64,000 bases of DNA from NCBI RefSeq assembly GCF_900218015.1, contig NZ_UFQQ01000014.1, positions 91,126 to 155,125 of the forward strand. The letters are read 5' to 3'. How positions within the stretch are numbered: position 1 is the stretch's first letter; each line of letters begins with the position of its first letter. Source of the DNA: Rhodopseudomonas pentothenatexigens (lineage in GTDB: Bacteria; Pseudomonadota; Alphaproteobacteria; Rhizobiales; Xanthobacteraceae). The position numbers and the translations under genes are program-made. The notes under the pieces were generated by a model. That model did no database searches and was not told where the DNA came from. It saw nothing but the letters and a program-made list of their open reading frames with translations. Shown here one piece after another: positions 35,113-44,982 of the stretch.

Positions 35113-36198
35113 ATGGTAACCGTGCAGGTCGATCGTCTGATCGATTTCGTCGCCCAGGTGTTCGAGCGCGCGGGATCGTCCAAGGAAGAGGCGCTGCGGA
35201 TCGGCTCTTATCTCACCACCGCCAATCTCACCGGCCATGACAGCCACGGCGTCATCCGCGTGCCGGTCTACATCCGCTGGCGCAATGCCGGCGCGGTGCA
35301 TCCGGACCAGACCGTCGACGTGGCAGTCGATCTGCCGTCGCTCGCGGTGGTCGACGGCAAGTTCGGCTACGGCCAGACCGTCGGGCCGCAGGCGGTGCGG
35401 ATTGGTATCAATAAATGCAAGGCGCAGGGGCTGTCCGCGGTCGCGCTGAAGAACGCCGGCCACATCGGCCGGATCGGCGACTGGGCCGAGATGGCCGCCG
35501 CCGAAGGGCTGGTGTCGATCCATTTCGTGACGGCGGCGGGCTCTGTCCTGGTGGCGCCGTTCGGCGGCGTCGAACGCAGGCTGTCGACCGCGCCGTATTG
35601 CGTCGGCATTCCGCGGACGGGTGCGCCGCCGGTGGTGCTCGATCTCGCCACTTCGATCGTCGCCGAAGGCAAGGTGCTGGTCGCCGCCCGCGGCGGCAAG
35701 AAGCTACCGCAAGGCGCGCTGATCAATGCCGACGGCAGCTTGAGCGAAGATCCGGCGACGCTGTACGGCCCGCACGAGAAAGACGGCCCGATCAATCACG
35801 CCAACGGCCAGGGCGCGATCCGCGCCTTCGGCGAGCACAAGGGCTCGGGGCTCGCGCTGATCTGCGAACTGCTCGGCGGCGCGCTCACCGGCAACGGCGC
35901 CACCGGCCCGGACCGGCCGTTCGCCAACGGCATGTTCTCGATCTATGTCGATCCCAAACGGATCGATCCGGCGCACGTCTTCGATGCCGAAGTCACGCGC
36001 TATGTCGATTACTTCAAGAGCGCCAAGCCGATCGCCGGCGTCGATCAGGTTCTGATCCCCGGTGATCCCGAAACACGCATGCGCGCCGAGCGCACCAAGA
36101 ACGGCGTCCCGCTCCCCGACGACACCTGGGCGGCGATCGTGGCAACGGCGCGCGAAGTCGGCGTCGACGAAGCCGCGATCCAGGCGGCGACGGCGTGA
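35113..36198 (+). CDS. Ldh_2-family dehydrogenase (malate/L-lactate/ureidoglycolate type)
   Basis: A 361-residue NAD(P)-dependent oxidoreductase of the sulfolactate/malate dehydrogenase (Ldh_2) family. LTGHDSHGVIRVPVYIRW holds the catalytic His. VVDGKFGYGQTVGPQAVRIGINKCKAQGLSAVALKNAGHIGRIGDWAEMAA and GEHKGSGLALICELLGGALTG are family hallmarks. It acts on a 2-hydroxy acid or 2-oxo acid. Its place between hpaR and hpaI is not part of the classical HPC pathway. It may reduce or oxidise an aromatic or C3-C4 hydroxy acid feeding into, or coming from, the pathway. It lies 40 bases after hpaR. Confidence 0.82.
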   Translation: MVTVQVDRLIDFVAQVFERAGSSKEEALRIGSYLTTANLTGHDSHGVIRVPVYIRWRNAGAVHPDQTVDVAVDLPSLAVVDGKFGYGQTVGPQAVRIGINKCKAQGLSAVALKNAGHIGRIGDWAEMAAAEGLVSIHFVTAAGSVLVAPFGGVERRLSTAPYCVGIPRTGAPPVVLDLATSIVAEGKVLVAARGGKKLPQGALINADGSLSEDPATLYGPHEKDGPINHANGQGAIRAFGEHKGSGLALICELLGGALTGNGATGPDRPFANGMFSIYVDPKRIDPAHVFDAEVTRYVDYFKSAKPIAGVDQVLIPGDPETRMRAERTKNGVPLPDDTWAAIVATAREVGVDEAAIQAATA

Positions 36199-36217
36199 TG
36201 GATTGCGACCGGCACGA

Positions 36218-36333
36218 CCTCATCCTGAGGAGACGCGCGCAGCGCGGCGTCTCGAAGGATGGGCCGCGCGGCGCACGCTATCCACGCAGCCCATGGTTCG
36301 AGACGGCGCTACGCGCCTCCTCCCCATGAGGGA
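36218..36333. repeat. Palindromic element, 'CTCATCCTGAGGAG' family
   Basis: CCTCATCCTGAGGAG ... GCGGCGTCTCGAAGGATGGGC and GCCCATGGTTCGAGACGGCGC ... CTCCCCATGAGG make a long, imperfect inverted repeat. It sits after the dehydrogenase gene. A related half (CCATCCTTGAAGACGC) appears at 60448. Confidence 0.8.
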
Positions 36334-36354
36334 TTCTGCTTGGCTAGGTCACAT

Positions 36355-36432
36355 GGCGTCATGCGCGGGCTTGACCCGCGCATCCATCCTCTTTCGCAGG
36401 ATGGATCGCCGGGTCGAGCCCGGCGATGACAG
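36355..36432. repeat. Palindromic element, 'GCGGGCTTGACCCGC' family
   Basis: Three short hairpins in a row: GCGCGGGCTTGACCCGCGC, ATCCATCCT-N7-AGGATGGAT, and GCCGGGTCGAGCCCGGC. It ends 44 bases before hpaI and interrupts the path from the dehydrogenase to hpaI. Confidence 0.75.
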
Positions 36433-36475
36433 CAACGACTAACAACATCGTCCATCACAACGCTCGAGGAGCAAC

Positions 36476-37252
36476 ATGGCGAACAAGGTGAAGCAACTCT
36501 GGGCCGACGGCAAAGTCGTGGTCAACGGCTGGCTGGCGATTCCGTCGGGATTCTCGGCGGAGGTGATGGCGCAGTGCGGGTTCGACAGCGTCACGGTCGA
36601 TCTCCAGCACGGCGTGCAGGACTATCAATCGATGGTCACCTGCTTCCAGGCGATGCAGGCGCATCCGGTGACGCCGATGGTGCGGGTGCCGTGGAACGAG
36701 CCGGGCATCATCGGCAAGGTGCTGGACGGCGGCGCCTACGGGGTGATCTGCCCGATGGTGAACACCAAGGAAGAAGCGGAGAACTTCGTCCAGTATTGCA
36801 AGTACCCGCCGCGCGGCACCCGCAGCAACGGCCCGATCCGTGCCGGACTGTACGGCTCGTCCGGCAATTATCAGGCGACCGCGAACGACGAGACGCTGTG
36901 CATCCCGATGATCGAGACCCGCACCGCGGTCGAGAACATGGAAGCGATCCTCGACGTCGAGGGCATCGCCGGCGTCTATATCGGGCCGAGCGATCTCGGC
37001 TTTTCCTACGGCCTGGTGCCGAAGCTCGACCGCGACGAGCCGGAGATCCTGAAAATCTACGACAAGCTGATCAAGGAATGCGACAAGCGCGGCATCTATC
37101 CGGGCATCCACTGCTCCGGCCCCGAAGGCGCCGCCCGCAACATCGCCCTCGGCTTCAAGCTGGTGACGCTGCTCAACGACAGCGGCATCATGGCGATCGG
37201 CGCCCGGAGCTGGGTCGCCGAGACGCGGAAGAACTCGGGCGGCAAAGCGTAA
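36476..37252 (+). CDS. hpaI: 4-Hydroxy-2-oxoheptanedioate aldolase
   Basis: A 258-residue class II pyruvate aldolase of the HpcH/HpaI family. The catalytic His45 (VDLQHGVQDY) and Arg70 (PMVRVPW), and the metal ligands Glu147 (IPMIETRTA) and Asp173 (IGPSDLGFSYG), are all present. It splits 4-hydroxy-2-oxoheptanedioate into pyruvate and succinic semialdehyde, the last step of the homoprotocatechuate pathway. GAGGAG six bases before the ATG is a strong ribosome site. It is separated from the rest of the hpa genes by two palindromic elements, so it may have its own promoter. Confidence 0.92.
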   Translation: MANKVKQLWADGKVVVNGWLAIPSGFSAEVMAQCGFDSVTVDLQHGVQDYQSMVTCFQAMQAHPVTPMVRVPWNEPGIIGKVLDGGAYGVICPMVNTKEEAENFVQYCKYPPRGTRSNGPIRAGLYGSSGNYQATANDETLCIPMIETRTAVENMEAILDVEGIAGVYIGPSDLGFSYGLVPKLDRDEPEILKIYDKLIKECDKRGIYPGIHCSGPEGAARNIALGFKLVTLLNDSGIMAIGARSWVAETRKNSGGKA

Positions 37253-37321
37253 GGGCCGGCGTCCATCTCCATTCTCCACCGACGTCGTCCCCCAGAGCCA
37301 CCGCCTTCAATCCCCACTCGC

Positions 37322-37424
37322 CGTCATCCTCCGCGGAAGCGGAGGATCCAGTATTCCAGAGCATTGGTGTTCGGTTGCAAACGCTCTGGGATACTGGGTC
37401 GCCCGCTTTCGCGGGCGATGACGG
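37322..37424. repeat. 'CCAGTATTCCAGAGC' palindromic element, copy 2
   Basis: GTCATCCTCCGCGGAAGCGGAGGAT, then CCAGTATTCCAGAGC pairing with GCTCTGGGATACTGG, then GCCCGCTTTCGCGGGC. It has the same three-hairpin build as the element at 30193, here with an intact central stem. It lies between hpaI and the transglutaminase operon and may mark the border between them. Confidence 0.85.
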
Positions 37425-37535
37425 CAGTGTGTGAGGGGCCAGACGCCTTCCGCTTGTGCACCCCTTGCCCTTTGTTAGCGCTTGATCGCCCCGAGTTCCG
37501 GTGTTCTGCTCAAATTCAATGCCGGAGCTGCCCTC

Positions 37536-40500
37536 GTGTCGATCTACGTCGCCCTTCATCACGTCACGCATTACAAATACGACCGCCCGGTCGACATCGG
37601 CCCCCAGACCATCCGGCTGCGTCCGGCGCCGCATACGCGGACGCCGATTCTGTCGTATTCGCTGAAGGTCACGCCGGCGAACCACTTCATCAATTGGCAG
37701 CAGGACCCGCAGGGCAATTGGCTGGCGCGGTTCGTGTTTCCGGAGAAGGCGGACGAGCTTCGAATCGAGGTCGATTTCACCGCGGCGATGACGGTGATCA
37801 ACCCGTTCGACTTCTTCGTCGAAAGCTATGCCGAGAGCTTTCCGTTCTCATATACCGCCGACCTGCAGCACGAGCTGGCGCCATATCTGGCGACGATCGA
37901 GCCGGGGCCGCTGTTCAAGGCGTATCTCGATTCGATCCCGCGCGAAGCCGAAAGCACGGTCAACTTCCTGGTCGACCTCAACGCCAAACTGCGCGAGCGT
38001 GTCAACTACATCATCCGGATGGAGCCGGGGGTGCAGACGCCGGAGGAGACGCTTGCCAAAAGCGCCGGCTCGTGTCGCGACTCGGCGTGGCTGCTGATCC
38101 AGACGCTGCGGCATCTCGGCCTCGCCGCGCGGTTCGTGTCCGGTTATTTGATCCAGCTTCGCCCCGACATCGAGTCGCTCGACGGCCCGAAGGGCGCCGC
38201 GCACGATTTCACCGATCTGCACGCCTGGGCCGAAGTGTATCTGCCCGGTGCCGGCTGGGTCGGCTTCGACGTTACTTCGGGGCTGCTCGCCGGCGAGGGC
38301 CATATCCCGGTGGCCGCGACGCCGCATTATCGCACGGCGGCGCCGATCTCCGGCGTCGTCGGCTTCGCCAATGTCGATTTCAAATTCGACATGCGGGTCG
38401 AGCGCATCCGCGAAGCGCCGCGCATCACCAAGCCGTTCTCCGATGAATCCTGGGCGCGGCTCGATGCGCTCGGCGAAAAGGTCGATGCCGATCTGGTCGC
38501 GCACGACGTGCGGCTGACGATGGGCGGCGAGCCGACCTTCGTGTCGATCGACGACATGGAATCGCCGGAGTGGAATACGGCCGCGGTCGGCGGCGTCAAG
38601 CGGATGCTGGCCGACGATCTGATCCGGCGGCTGCGCAGCCGGTTCGCACCCGGCGGCCTGCTGCATTTCGGCCAGGGCAAATGGTATCCGGGCGAAAGCC
38701 TGCCGCGCTGGGCGTTCGGGCTGTATTGGCGCAAGGACGGCGTGCCGATCTGGAACAATGCCGAGCTGATCGCGCCGGTGGTCGGGCAGCGGCCAGCCAG
38801 GGTCGAAGAGGCCGAGCAGTTCGCGCTTCACACGGCGAAAAGGCTGGGCATCGACACCGACTACGTGCTGCCGGCCTATGAGGATCCGAACCACTGGCTG
38901 CAGAAGGAAGCGACGCTGCCGCCGAATGTCGATCCGCACGACAACAAGCTCGCCGATCCGGAAGAGCGTGCTCGCATGGCGCGGGTGTTCGACACCGGGC
39001 TGAATACGCCGCGCGGCTTCGTGCTGCCGATCCAGGCCTGGAATGCGGACGCCGCGCCGGCGCACAAGAAGCGCTGGCGCAGCGAGCGCTGGAAGCTGCG
39101 GCGCGGCAATCTGTTCCTGTTGCCGGGCGACTCGCCGCTCGGCTTCCGGCTGCCAATCTCGTCGTTGCCGCACATCCCGGAAGACGACTATCCGTACATC
39201 GTGCCGCGCGATCCGCTCGAGCCGCGCGGCGCACTGCCGCTGTTTGCGCCGCCGCCGGCCAGCGATGCCGAGTCCGAGCGCGAGCAGATGGCGGTGTTCG
39301 AACAGTCCGCCGAGGCGACGACAAGTCAGCCGGTCGAGGAACAGAAGCTGCGCAAAGGGGGCGTGCGCACCGCGATGTCGATCGAGCTGCGCGAGGGCGT
39401 GCTGTGCGCCTTCATGCCGCCGACCGAGAGAATCGAGGACTATCTCGAACTGATCGCCGCGGTCGAAGCCACCGCCGAACAGATGCAGATCCGCGTGCAT
39501 ATCGAAGGCTATCCGCCGCCTTACGATCCACGCATCGACGTCATCAAGGTGACGCCCGACCCCGGCGTGATCGAGGTCAACATCCAGCCGGCGCAGAACT
39601 GGCGCGAGGCGGTGCGTACCACGTTCGGCCTGTACGAGGACGCCGCCCAGGTGCGGCTCGGCGCCAACCGCTTCCTGATCGACGGCCGCCACACCGGCAC
39701 CGGCGGCGGCAATCATGTGGTGGTCGGAGGCGCCAGCCCTGCGGACTCACCGTTCTTGAGGCGGCCGGATCTGCTCAAGAGTCTGGTGCTGTTCTGGCAG
39801 CGGCATCCGTCGCTGTCCTATCTGTTCTCCGGCATGTTCATCGGCCCGACCAGCCAGGCGCCGCGGATCGACGAGGCGCGGCACGATTCGCTGTACGAAT
39901 TGGAGATCGCGCTGGCCCATGTGCCGCCGCCGGGCGTCAAGGGGCCGCTGTGGCTCGCCGACCGGCTGTTTCGCAACATTCTGGTCGACATCACCGGCAA
40001 CACCCATCGCGCCGAAATATGCATCGACAAGATGTACTCGCCGGACAGTGCGACCGGCCGCCTCGGCCTGGTCGAATTCCGCGCGCTGGAGATGCCGCCC
40101 GATCCGCGGATGTCGCTGGCGCAGCAGCTTCTGATCCGCGCGCTGATCGCAATGCTGTGGCGCGAGCCGCTCTCCGGCAAATTCGTGCGCTGGGGCACTG
40201 CGCTGCACGACCGCTTCATGCTGCCGCATTATCTGTGGGAGGATTTCCGCGACGTGCTCGGCGAGTTGGCGCGCGCCGGCTACGCATTCGAGCCGGAGTG
40301 GTTCACCGCGCAGCTCGAGTTTCGCTTTCCGGTGTTCGGCAGCGTGTATCACGGCGGCGTCACGCTGGAGGTGCGGCAGGCGCTGGAGCCGTGGCACGTG
40401 CTCGGCGAAGAGGGCACCGCGGGCGGCACCGTGCGCTATGTCGACAGTTCGGTGGAGCGGCTGCAGGTCAAGGCCGAAGGCTTCGTCGAAGGCCGCCACG

Positions 40501-40874
40501 TCGTCACCTGCAACGGCCGCCGGCTGCCGATGACGCCGACCGCGCGTGCCGGCGAGGCGGTGGCGGCGGTGCGGTTCAAGGCCTGGCAGCCGGCCGCCGG
40601 GCTGCATCCGACGATTCCGGTGCATGCGCCGCTGGTGTTCGACATCGTCGACACCTGGAACGGCCGCTCGCTCGGCGGCTGCGTCTATCACGTCGCGCAT
40701 CCGGGCGGACGCGCCTACGAGACCAAGCCGGTGAACTCGTATGAAGCCGAGGCGCGGCGGCTGGCCCGGTTCCAGGATCACGGCCACACGCCCGGGCGGA
40801 TCGATCCGCCGCAGGAAGAACGCACACTTGAATTCCCCCTGACCCTCGACTTGCGCACGCCGCTGCTGCATTGA
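37536..40874 (+). CDS. Large transglutaminase-fold protein with DUF2126
   Basis: A 1112-residue cytosolic protein. Residues 1-300 are a transglutaminase-like domain with an N-terminal beta region ([24 protein letters not shown]) and the triad Cys180 ([10 protein letters not shown]), His229 (LHAWAEVYL) and Asp245 (GFDVTSG). Residues about 310-1110 are DUF2126, with [51 protein letters not shown] and [19 protein letters not shown]. The glycine-rich THTGTGGG-type stretch suggests nucleotide or amide chemistry. GTG 37536 begins exactly at the conserved [13 protein letters not shown] and has GGAG upstream. It lies ten bases before the ATP-grasp gene. The family is linked to predicted peptide or amide bond formation, but no substrate is known. 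Confidence 0.85.
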   Translation: MSIYVALHHVTHYKYDRPVDIGPQTIRLRPAPHTRTPILSYSLKVTPANHFINWQQDPQGNWLARFVFPEKADELRIEVDFTAAMTVINPFDFFVESYAESFPFSYTADLQHELAPYLATIEPGPLFKAYLDSIPREAESTVNFLVDLNAKLRERVNYIIRMEPGVQTPEETLAKSAGSCRDSAWLLIQTLRHLGLAARFVSGYLIQLRPDIESLDGPKGAAHDFTDLHAWAEVYLPGAGWVGFDVTSGLLAGEGHIPVAATPHYRTAAPISGVVGFANVDFKFDMRVERIREAPRITKPFSDESWARLDALGEKVDADLVAHDVRLTMGGEPTFVSIDDMESPEWNTAAVGGVKRMLADDLIRRLRSRFAPGGLLHFGQGKWYPGESLPRWAFGLYWRKDGVPIWNNAELIAPVVGQRPARVEEAEQFALHTAKRLGIDTDYVLPAYEDPNHWLQKEATLPPNVDPHDNKLADPEERARMARVFDTGLNTPRGFVLPIQAWNADAAPAHKKRWRSERWKLRRGNLFLLPGDSPLGFRLPISSLPHIPEDDYPYIVPRDPLEPRGALPLFAPPPASDAESEREQMAVFEQSAEATTSQPVEEQKLRKGGVRTAMSIELREGVLCAFMPPTERIEDYLELIAAVEATAEQMQIRVHIEGYPPPYDPRIDVIKVTPDPGVIEVNIQPAQNWREAVRTTFGLYEDAAQVRLGANRFLIDGRHTGTGGGNHVVVGGASPADSPFLRRPDLLKSLVLFWQRHPSLSYLFSGMFIGPTSQAPRIDEARHDSLYELEIALAHVPPPGVKGPLWLADRLFRNILVDITGNTHRAEICIDKMYSPDSATGRLGLVEFRALEMPPDPRMSLAQQLLIRALIAMLWREPLSGKFVRWGTALHDRFMLPHYLWEDFRDVLGELARAGYAFEPEWFTAQLEFRFPVFGSVYHGGVTLEVRQALEPWHVLGEEGTAGGTVRYVDSSVERLQVKAEGFVEGRHVVTCNGRRLPMTPTARAGEAVAAVRFKAWQPAAGLHPTIPVHAPLVFDIVDTWNGRSLGGCVYHVAHPGGRAYETKPVNSYEAEARRLARFQDHGHTPGRIDPPQEERTLEFPLTLDLRTPLLH

Positions 40875-40884
40875 ATCATTCCGC

Positions 40885-43401
40885 ATGGGGGATGAGACGA
40901 TGGCGCAGCAAGGCGGCCCGGCCCGGAAGGCACGACCGCGCGACCGCAAGGTTGCGCAGTGGACCCGCGACTACACGCGGCTGCCCGGCATCCCTGACGA
41001 ATTCATCGGTGCCGACGGCCAGCCACGCGCGGTGTGGAGTCGTTATTTCGACGCGTTCGCAGCTCTGTCCGCCGACGAAATCGAGCGCCGCTTCGCCGCC
41101 GCCGATCGGCATCTGCGCGACGCCGGCGTCACCTATCGGGCGCCGGGCGATGCGGTCGATCGCGCCTGGCCGCTCAGCCATGTGCCGCTGCTGATCGGCG
41201 AGACCGAATGGCAGCAGATCGCCGCCGGCATCGCCCAGCGCGCGACGCTGCTGGAGAGCGTGCTGCAGGACATTTACGGCGACGGCCGGCTGATCGCCGA
41301 CGGCGCGCTGCCGGCCGCCGCGATCGCCGGCAGCGCCGACTATCTGCGGCCGATGGTCGGGGTGAAACCACCGGGCGGCCGCTATCTGCACTTCTACGCC
41401 GCCGACATCGGCCGCGGCCCGGACGGGCAGTGGTGGGTGCTGGGCGATCGCACCCAGGCGCCGTCCGGAGCGGGCTATGCGCTGGAAAACCGGCTGGTGC
41501 TGTCGCGCGCCTTCAACGATCTCTACAAGTCGATGAATGTCGAGCGCGTCGCCTCGTTCTTCGAAGCGTTCCGCGACAGCCTGCGCGCGATCGCCGACCG
41601 CGACGAGCCGCGGATCGGGCTGCTGACCCCCGGCCGGTTCAGCGAGACCTATTTCGAGCACGCCACGCTGGCGCGCTATCTCGGCTTTCTGCTGGTCGAA
41701 GGCGACGATCTCGCGGTCGCCGACGACCGTCTGCACATCCGCACCGTCGCCGGCCTGAAGCGGATCGACGTGCTGCTGCGCCGGATCGACGCCAACTCGC
41801 TCGATCCGCTGGAGCTCGACGCCTCCTCGCAGCTCGGTGTCGCCGGGCTGGTCGACGTCGTCCGCAAGGGCGGCGTCGTGGTCGCCAACATGCCGGGCTC
41901 CGGCGTGCTCGAAGCGCGCGCGCTGCTCGGCTTCCTGCCGCCTTTGGCGCGCCGGCTGCTCGGCGAAGATCTGAAGATGCCGCACATCGCCACCTGGTGG
42001 TGCGGCCAGCCTGCGGCGCGCGCGGAAGTGCTCGACCGGCTCGACGAGTTCGTGATCGAAGGCGCCTACGGCCAGAGCGTGCCGGGGTTCTCGCATCATG
42101 GCCCGGTGCTGCCCGGCGAGCTGCCGCCGGTGGTGCGCGATCATCTGCGCGACGCCATCGCGGCGCGCGGGCTCGACTACGTCGCTCAGGAGCAGGTTCG
42201 GCTGTCGACCACGCCGGTGTGGGACGACGGCAAGCTGGCGCCGCGGCCGTTCGTGCTGCGGGTGTTCGCCGCCGCCACCGAACACGGCTGGGCGGTGATG
42301 CCGGGCGGGTTCTGCCGCATCGCCGACCGGCTCGACTCGCGCGCGGTGTCGATGGGCGAGGGCGCTCGCGCCGCCGACGTCTGGGTGGTGGCCGATCACG
42401 CGGTGGCGCCGTCCTCGCTGCTTCCGGCAGTCGACAGCGTCCGCATCCGCCGCATCACCGGGGTGCTGCCGAGCCGCGCCGCCGACAATCTGTTCTGGCT
42501 CGGCCGCTATCTCGAACGCGCCGAGGCGACGCTGCGGCTGCTGCGCGCGCTGAGCGCGCCGCAGCGCGACCCCGGCAAGGGACCGCTGCACCATGCCATC
42601 GAGAAGATCCAGCGGCTGCTGATCGCCTGGGGCGCGACCTCGCTCGGCCCGCGCGCACACACCGCCAAAATCGCTGCCGAGGCGCTGCAGAGCCCGGACC
42701 AGTTCGGCTCGGCGCTGTCACTGATCCGCGCCGCCCAGCGCAACGCCTCGTCGCTGCGCGAGCGGCTGTCGCCGGATGCGTGGCACGTCATCACCCAGAT
42801 GGAAGCGCGCCTCGCGGTGCCGGTCGAGGGCGAAGAGGCGGTGGTTCAGGCCGCCGACGTCGCCCTGCAGGAGCTGGCGGGCTTCTCCGGCCTGTCGAAC
42901 GAGAACATGAACCGCGCCGCCGGCTGGCGCTTCCTGCGGATCGGCCGCCGCGTCGAGCGCGCCGTCAACACCGCGCGGTTCGCCCGGCAGTTCTCCTGCG
43001 ACGGCGCGACCTCCGAAGACCTCGACGTGCTGCTGACGCTGGTGGATTCCCAGATCACCTACCGGTCGCGCTATCTGCTGGCGCCACTGCTCGCTCCTGT
43101 GCGGGACCTCGCGGTGCTCGATCCCTACAATCCGCGTTCGGTAGCGTTCCAGGTCGAAGAGCTGAACGAGCACATCGCCAGCCTGCCGGCGCTGCACGAA
43201 GGTGGGCTGATCGAGCGGCCGCAGCGGCTGGCGGTAGCGGCACTGGCGAAGCTCACCGCGGCCGAGGTCGAGGCGATCGACGCATCGTGGCTGTTCGCGC
43301 TGGAGCAGGACCTGCTCGGTCTCGCCGAGGCGGTCGGCGCGCACTACTTCCCGCACGGCGCCAGCGCGATGCGGCCGGAAAAGCTGACGGGGCTGGCGTG
43401 A
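40885..43401 (+). CDS. Circularly permuted ATP-grasp fused to alpha-E domain
   Basis: An 838-residue fusion. Residues about 30-490 are a circularly permuted type-2 ATP-grasp domain, with GVTYRAPGDAVDRAWPLSHVPLLI, QDIYGDGRLIADGALP, GRYLHFYAADIGRGPDGQWWVLGDRTQAPSGAGYALENR, and GAYGQSVPGFS near the end. Residues about 500-835 are a helical alpha-E domain that begins VLPSRAADNLFWLGRYLERAEATLRLLRAL. In many bacteria the two parts are separate genes. ATP-grasp ligases of this type are predicted to form amide or peptide bonds, with alpha-E as partner. It lies between two transglutaminase genes and overlaps the second by four bases. Confidence 0.87.
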   Translation: MGDETMAQQGGPARKARPRDRKVAQWTRDYTRLPGIPDEFIGADGQPRAVWSRYFDAFAALSADEIERRFAAADRHLRDAGVTYRAPGDAVDRAWPLSHVPLLIGETEWQQIAAGIAQRATLLESVLQDIYGDGRLIADGALPAAAIAGSADYLRPMVGVKPPGGRYLHFYAADIGRGPDGQWWVLGDRTQAPSGAGYALENRLVLSRAFNDLYKSMNVERVASFFEAFRDSLRAIADRDEPRIGLLTPGRFSETYFEHATLARYLGFLLVEGDDLAVADDRLHIRTVAGLKRIDVLLRRIDANSLDPLELDASSQLGVAGLVDVVRKGGVVVANMPGSGVLEARALLGFLPPLARRLLGEDLKMPHIATWWCGQPAARAEVLDRLDEFVIEGAYGQSVPGFSHHGPVLPGELPPVVRDHLRDAIAARGLDYVAQEQVRLSTTPVWDDGKLAPRPFVLRVFAAATEHGWAVMPGGFCRIADRLDSRAVSMGEGARAADVWVVADHAVAPSSLLPAVDSVRIRRITGVLPSRAADNLFWLGRYLERAEATLRLLRALSAPQRDPGKGPLHHAIEKIQRLLIAWGATSLGPRAHTAKIAAEALQSPDQFGSALSLIRAAQRNASSLRERLSPDAWHVITQMEARLAVPVEGEEAVVQAADVALQELAGFSGLSNENMNRAAGWRFLRIGRRVERAVNTARFARQFSCDGATSEDLDVLLTLVDSQITYRSRYLLAPLLAPVRDLAVLDPYNPRSVAFQVEELNEHIASLPALHEGGLIERPQRLAVAALAKLTAAEVEAIDASWLFALEQDLLGLAEAVGAHYFPHGASAMRPEKLTGLA

Positions 43402-44276
43402 TCTACGACATTCGCCACGTCACGACCTATTCGTATGGCAGCCAGGTCAGCTTCGCCCGCTGCTCGCTGCGGCTGAAGCCGATCGCCGATGCCGGTCAGC
43501 GGCTGCTGTCGCATGCGATCGAGATCAAGCCGCGGCCCGCGGTGCGCACCGCCCGGACCGATTACTTCGGCACGCTGACCGAGAGCATCGTGATCGAGGT
43601 GCCGCACAAGGTGCTGCGGATCGACAGCCGGTCGCGCGTCGAGGTGACGCGGAAGCCGCCGGCCCGTGAGGCGGACAGTCCGTCCTGGGAGCAGGTGCGC
43701 GACGCTGCGCTCACCAGCCGGAGTCTCGGTGCGAGCGCCCCGGTGGGTTACGTGTTTGCCAGCCCGCTGGTGCCGATCCTGTCGGCGGTAACGCGCTATG
43801 CGGCGCAGAGCTTTTCGCCCGGCCGCGGCGTGCTCGCCGGCGCCGCCGAGCTGATGCGCCGGATCCGCACCGAATTCCGCTACGATCCCAAGGCGACCGT
43901 TATTTCGACGCCGCTGGCCGAAGTATTCGAGAAGCGCCACGGCGTCTGCCAGGATTTCGCCCATGTGATGATCGCCGGCCTGCGCGGGCTCGGTCTGCCG
44001 GCCGCCTATGTCAGCGGGTACTTGCGAACCTATCCGCCCGAAGGGCAGGAGCGGCTGCAGGGCGCCGACGCCACTCACGCCTGGGTCTCGGTGTGGTGCG
44101 GGGCGGAGTTCGGCTGGGTCGGGTTCGACCCGACCAACGATCTTTTGGTCGGCACCGACCACATCGTGCTCGCGACCGGCCGGGACTTCTCGGACGTCTC
44201 GCCGGTTGATGGTGTCATCGTAGGCTCTCGCCGGCAAAAGCTCTCGGTTGCGGTGGACGTCATACCGATCGAGTAA
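43398..44276 (+). CDS. Transglutaminase-like cysteine protease/ligase
   Basis: A 292-residue transglutaminase-superfamily protein. An N-terminal beta domain (YDIRHVTTYSYGSQVSFARCSLRLKP) comes first, then the catalytic core with Cys184 (RHGVCQDFAHVMIAGLRGLGLPAAYVSGYL), His227 (DATHAWVSVW) and Asp244 (WVGFDPTNDLL). It starts with GTG inside the stop region of the ATP-grasp gene (GTGA overlap), so translation is coupled. Such proteins usually cleave or transfer peptides. With an ATP-grasp ligase they are proposed to add and remove a peptide tag or build a small peptide. No Anbu proteasome-like gene, a frequent neighbour, is seen. Confidence 0.87.
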   Translation: MIYDIRHVTTYSYGSQVSFARCSLRLKPIADAGQRLLSHAIEIKPRPAVRTARTDYFGTLTESIVIEVPHKVLRIDSRSRVEVTRKPPAREADSPSWEQVRDAALTSRSLGASAPVGYVFASPLVPILSAVTRYAAQSFSPGRGVLAGAAELMRRIRTEFRYDPKATVISTPLAEVFEKRHGVCQDFAHVMIAGLRGLGLPAAYVSGYLRTYPPEGQERLQGADATHAWVSVWCGAEFGWVGFDPTNDLLVGTDHIVLATGRDFSDVSPVDGVIVGSRRQKLSVAVDVIPIE

Positions 44277-44474
44277 CCAATCCGGCCGGCAGTCAGCTGG
44301 CCCGAGTGTCTCCCAGCGTACCTTGGTCGCAAAAATCCGGTGCTGCGACAGGTAGTTAACGATTGCCAGCCCGGCGCTCCAAGTAACAACCCTAGGTCGG
44401 CGCTTAACACAACGTTCGCGTTTCATCGCCACCTTGGCCGCGTCTGAGGCCCTACGCATCCGAGGAGATGAACC

Positions 44475-44930
44475 ATGAGCAAGAGCATGATCGCCACCGT
44501 CGCCGCCGCGGCGTTGGCATTTGCGGCCGTCCCTGCGGTCGCCGGCGCCAGCAAGGACGAGGCGGTCGCGATGGTCAAGAAAGCCGTCGCCGCGATCAAA
44601 GCCGATGGCGCGGAGAAGACCTATCCGGCGATCAGCGACAAGGCCGGCCCGTTCATCAAGGACGATCTCTACGTGGTCGTCTACCAGCTCGACGGCAAGG
44701 TCCTGGCGCACGGCGCCAACGCCAAGTTCATCGGCAAGGACATGATCGAGGCGCAGGACGTCGACGGCAAGCTCTACGTCAAGGAGCGGGTCGAGCTCGC
44801 CGCCAAGCAGCCCTCGTTCTGGCAGGACTACAAGTTCGTCAATCCGGTCAGCAAGAAGGTCGAGCCGAAGGAAATGTACTGCGAGCGGCTCGACAACACC
44901 GCCGTCTGCGCCGGCGTCTACAAGCTCTGA
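44475..44930 (+). CDS. Free-standing periplasmic single-Cache domain protein
   Basis: A 151-residue exported protein. The signal peptide ([17 protein letters not shown]) is followed by a single Cache domain: [64 protein letters not shown], then [37 protein letters not shown]. Cache domains bind small ligands such as organic acids outside the cytoplasm. Two cysteines near the end could form a disulfide. It lies 52 bases before a chemoreceptor gene, so it may deliver a ligand signal to that receptor in trans. GAGGAGA precedes the ATG. Confidence 0.75.
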   Translation: MSKSMIATVAAAALAFAAVPAVAGASKDEAVAMVKKAVAAIKADGAEKTYPAISDKAGPFIKDDLYVVVYQLDGKVLAHGANAKFIGKDMIEAQDVDGKLYVKERVELAAKQPSFWQDYKFVNPVSKKVEPKEMYCERLDNTAVCAGVYKL

Positions 44931-44982
44931 CGGCGGCGCGGAAGCCGCCGACGACTATTGCCACCGGACTCGGGAGTACTCG

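Noticed and set aside
37848..39716. A 622-codon minus-strand frame
   Set aside because: It is the shadow of the DUF2126 transglutaminase gene, which has clear motifs on the plus strand.
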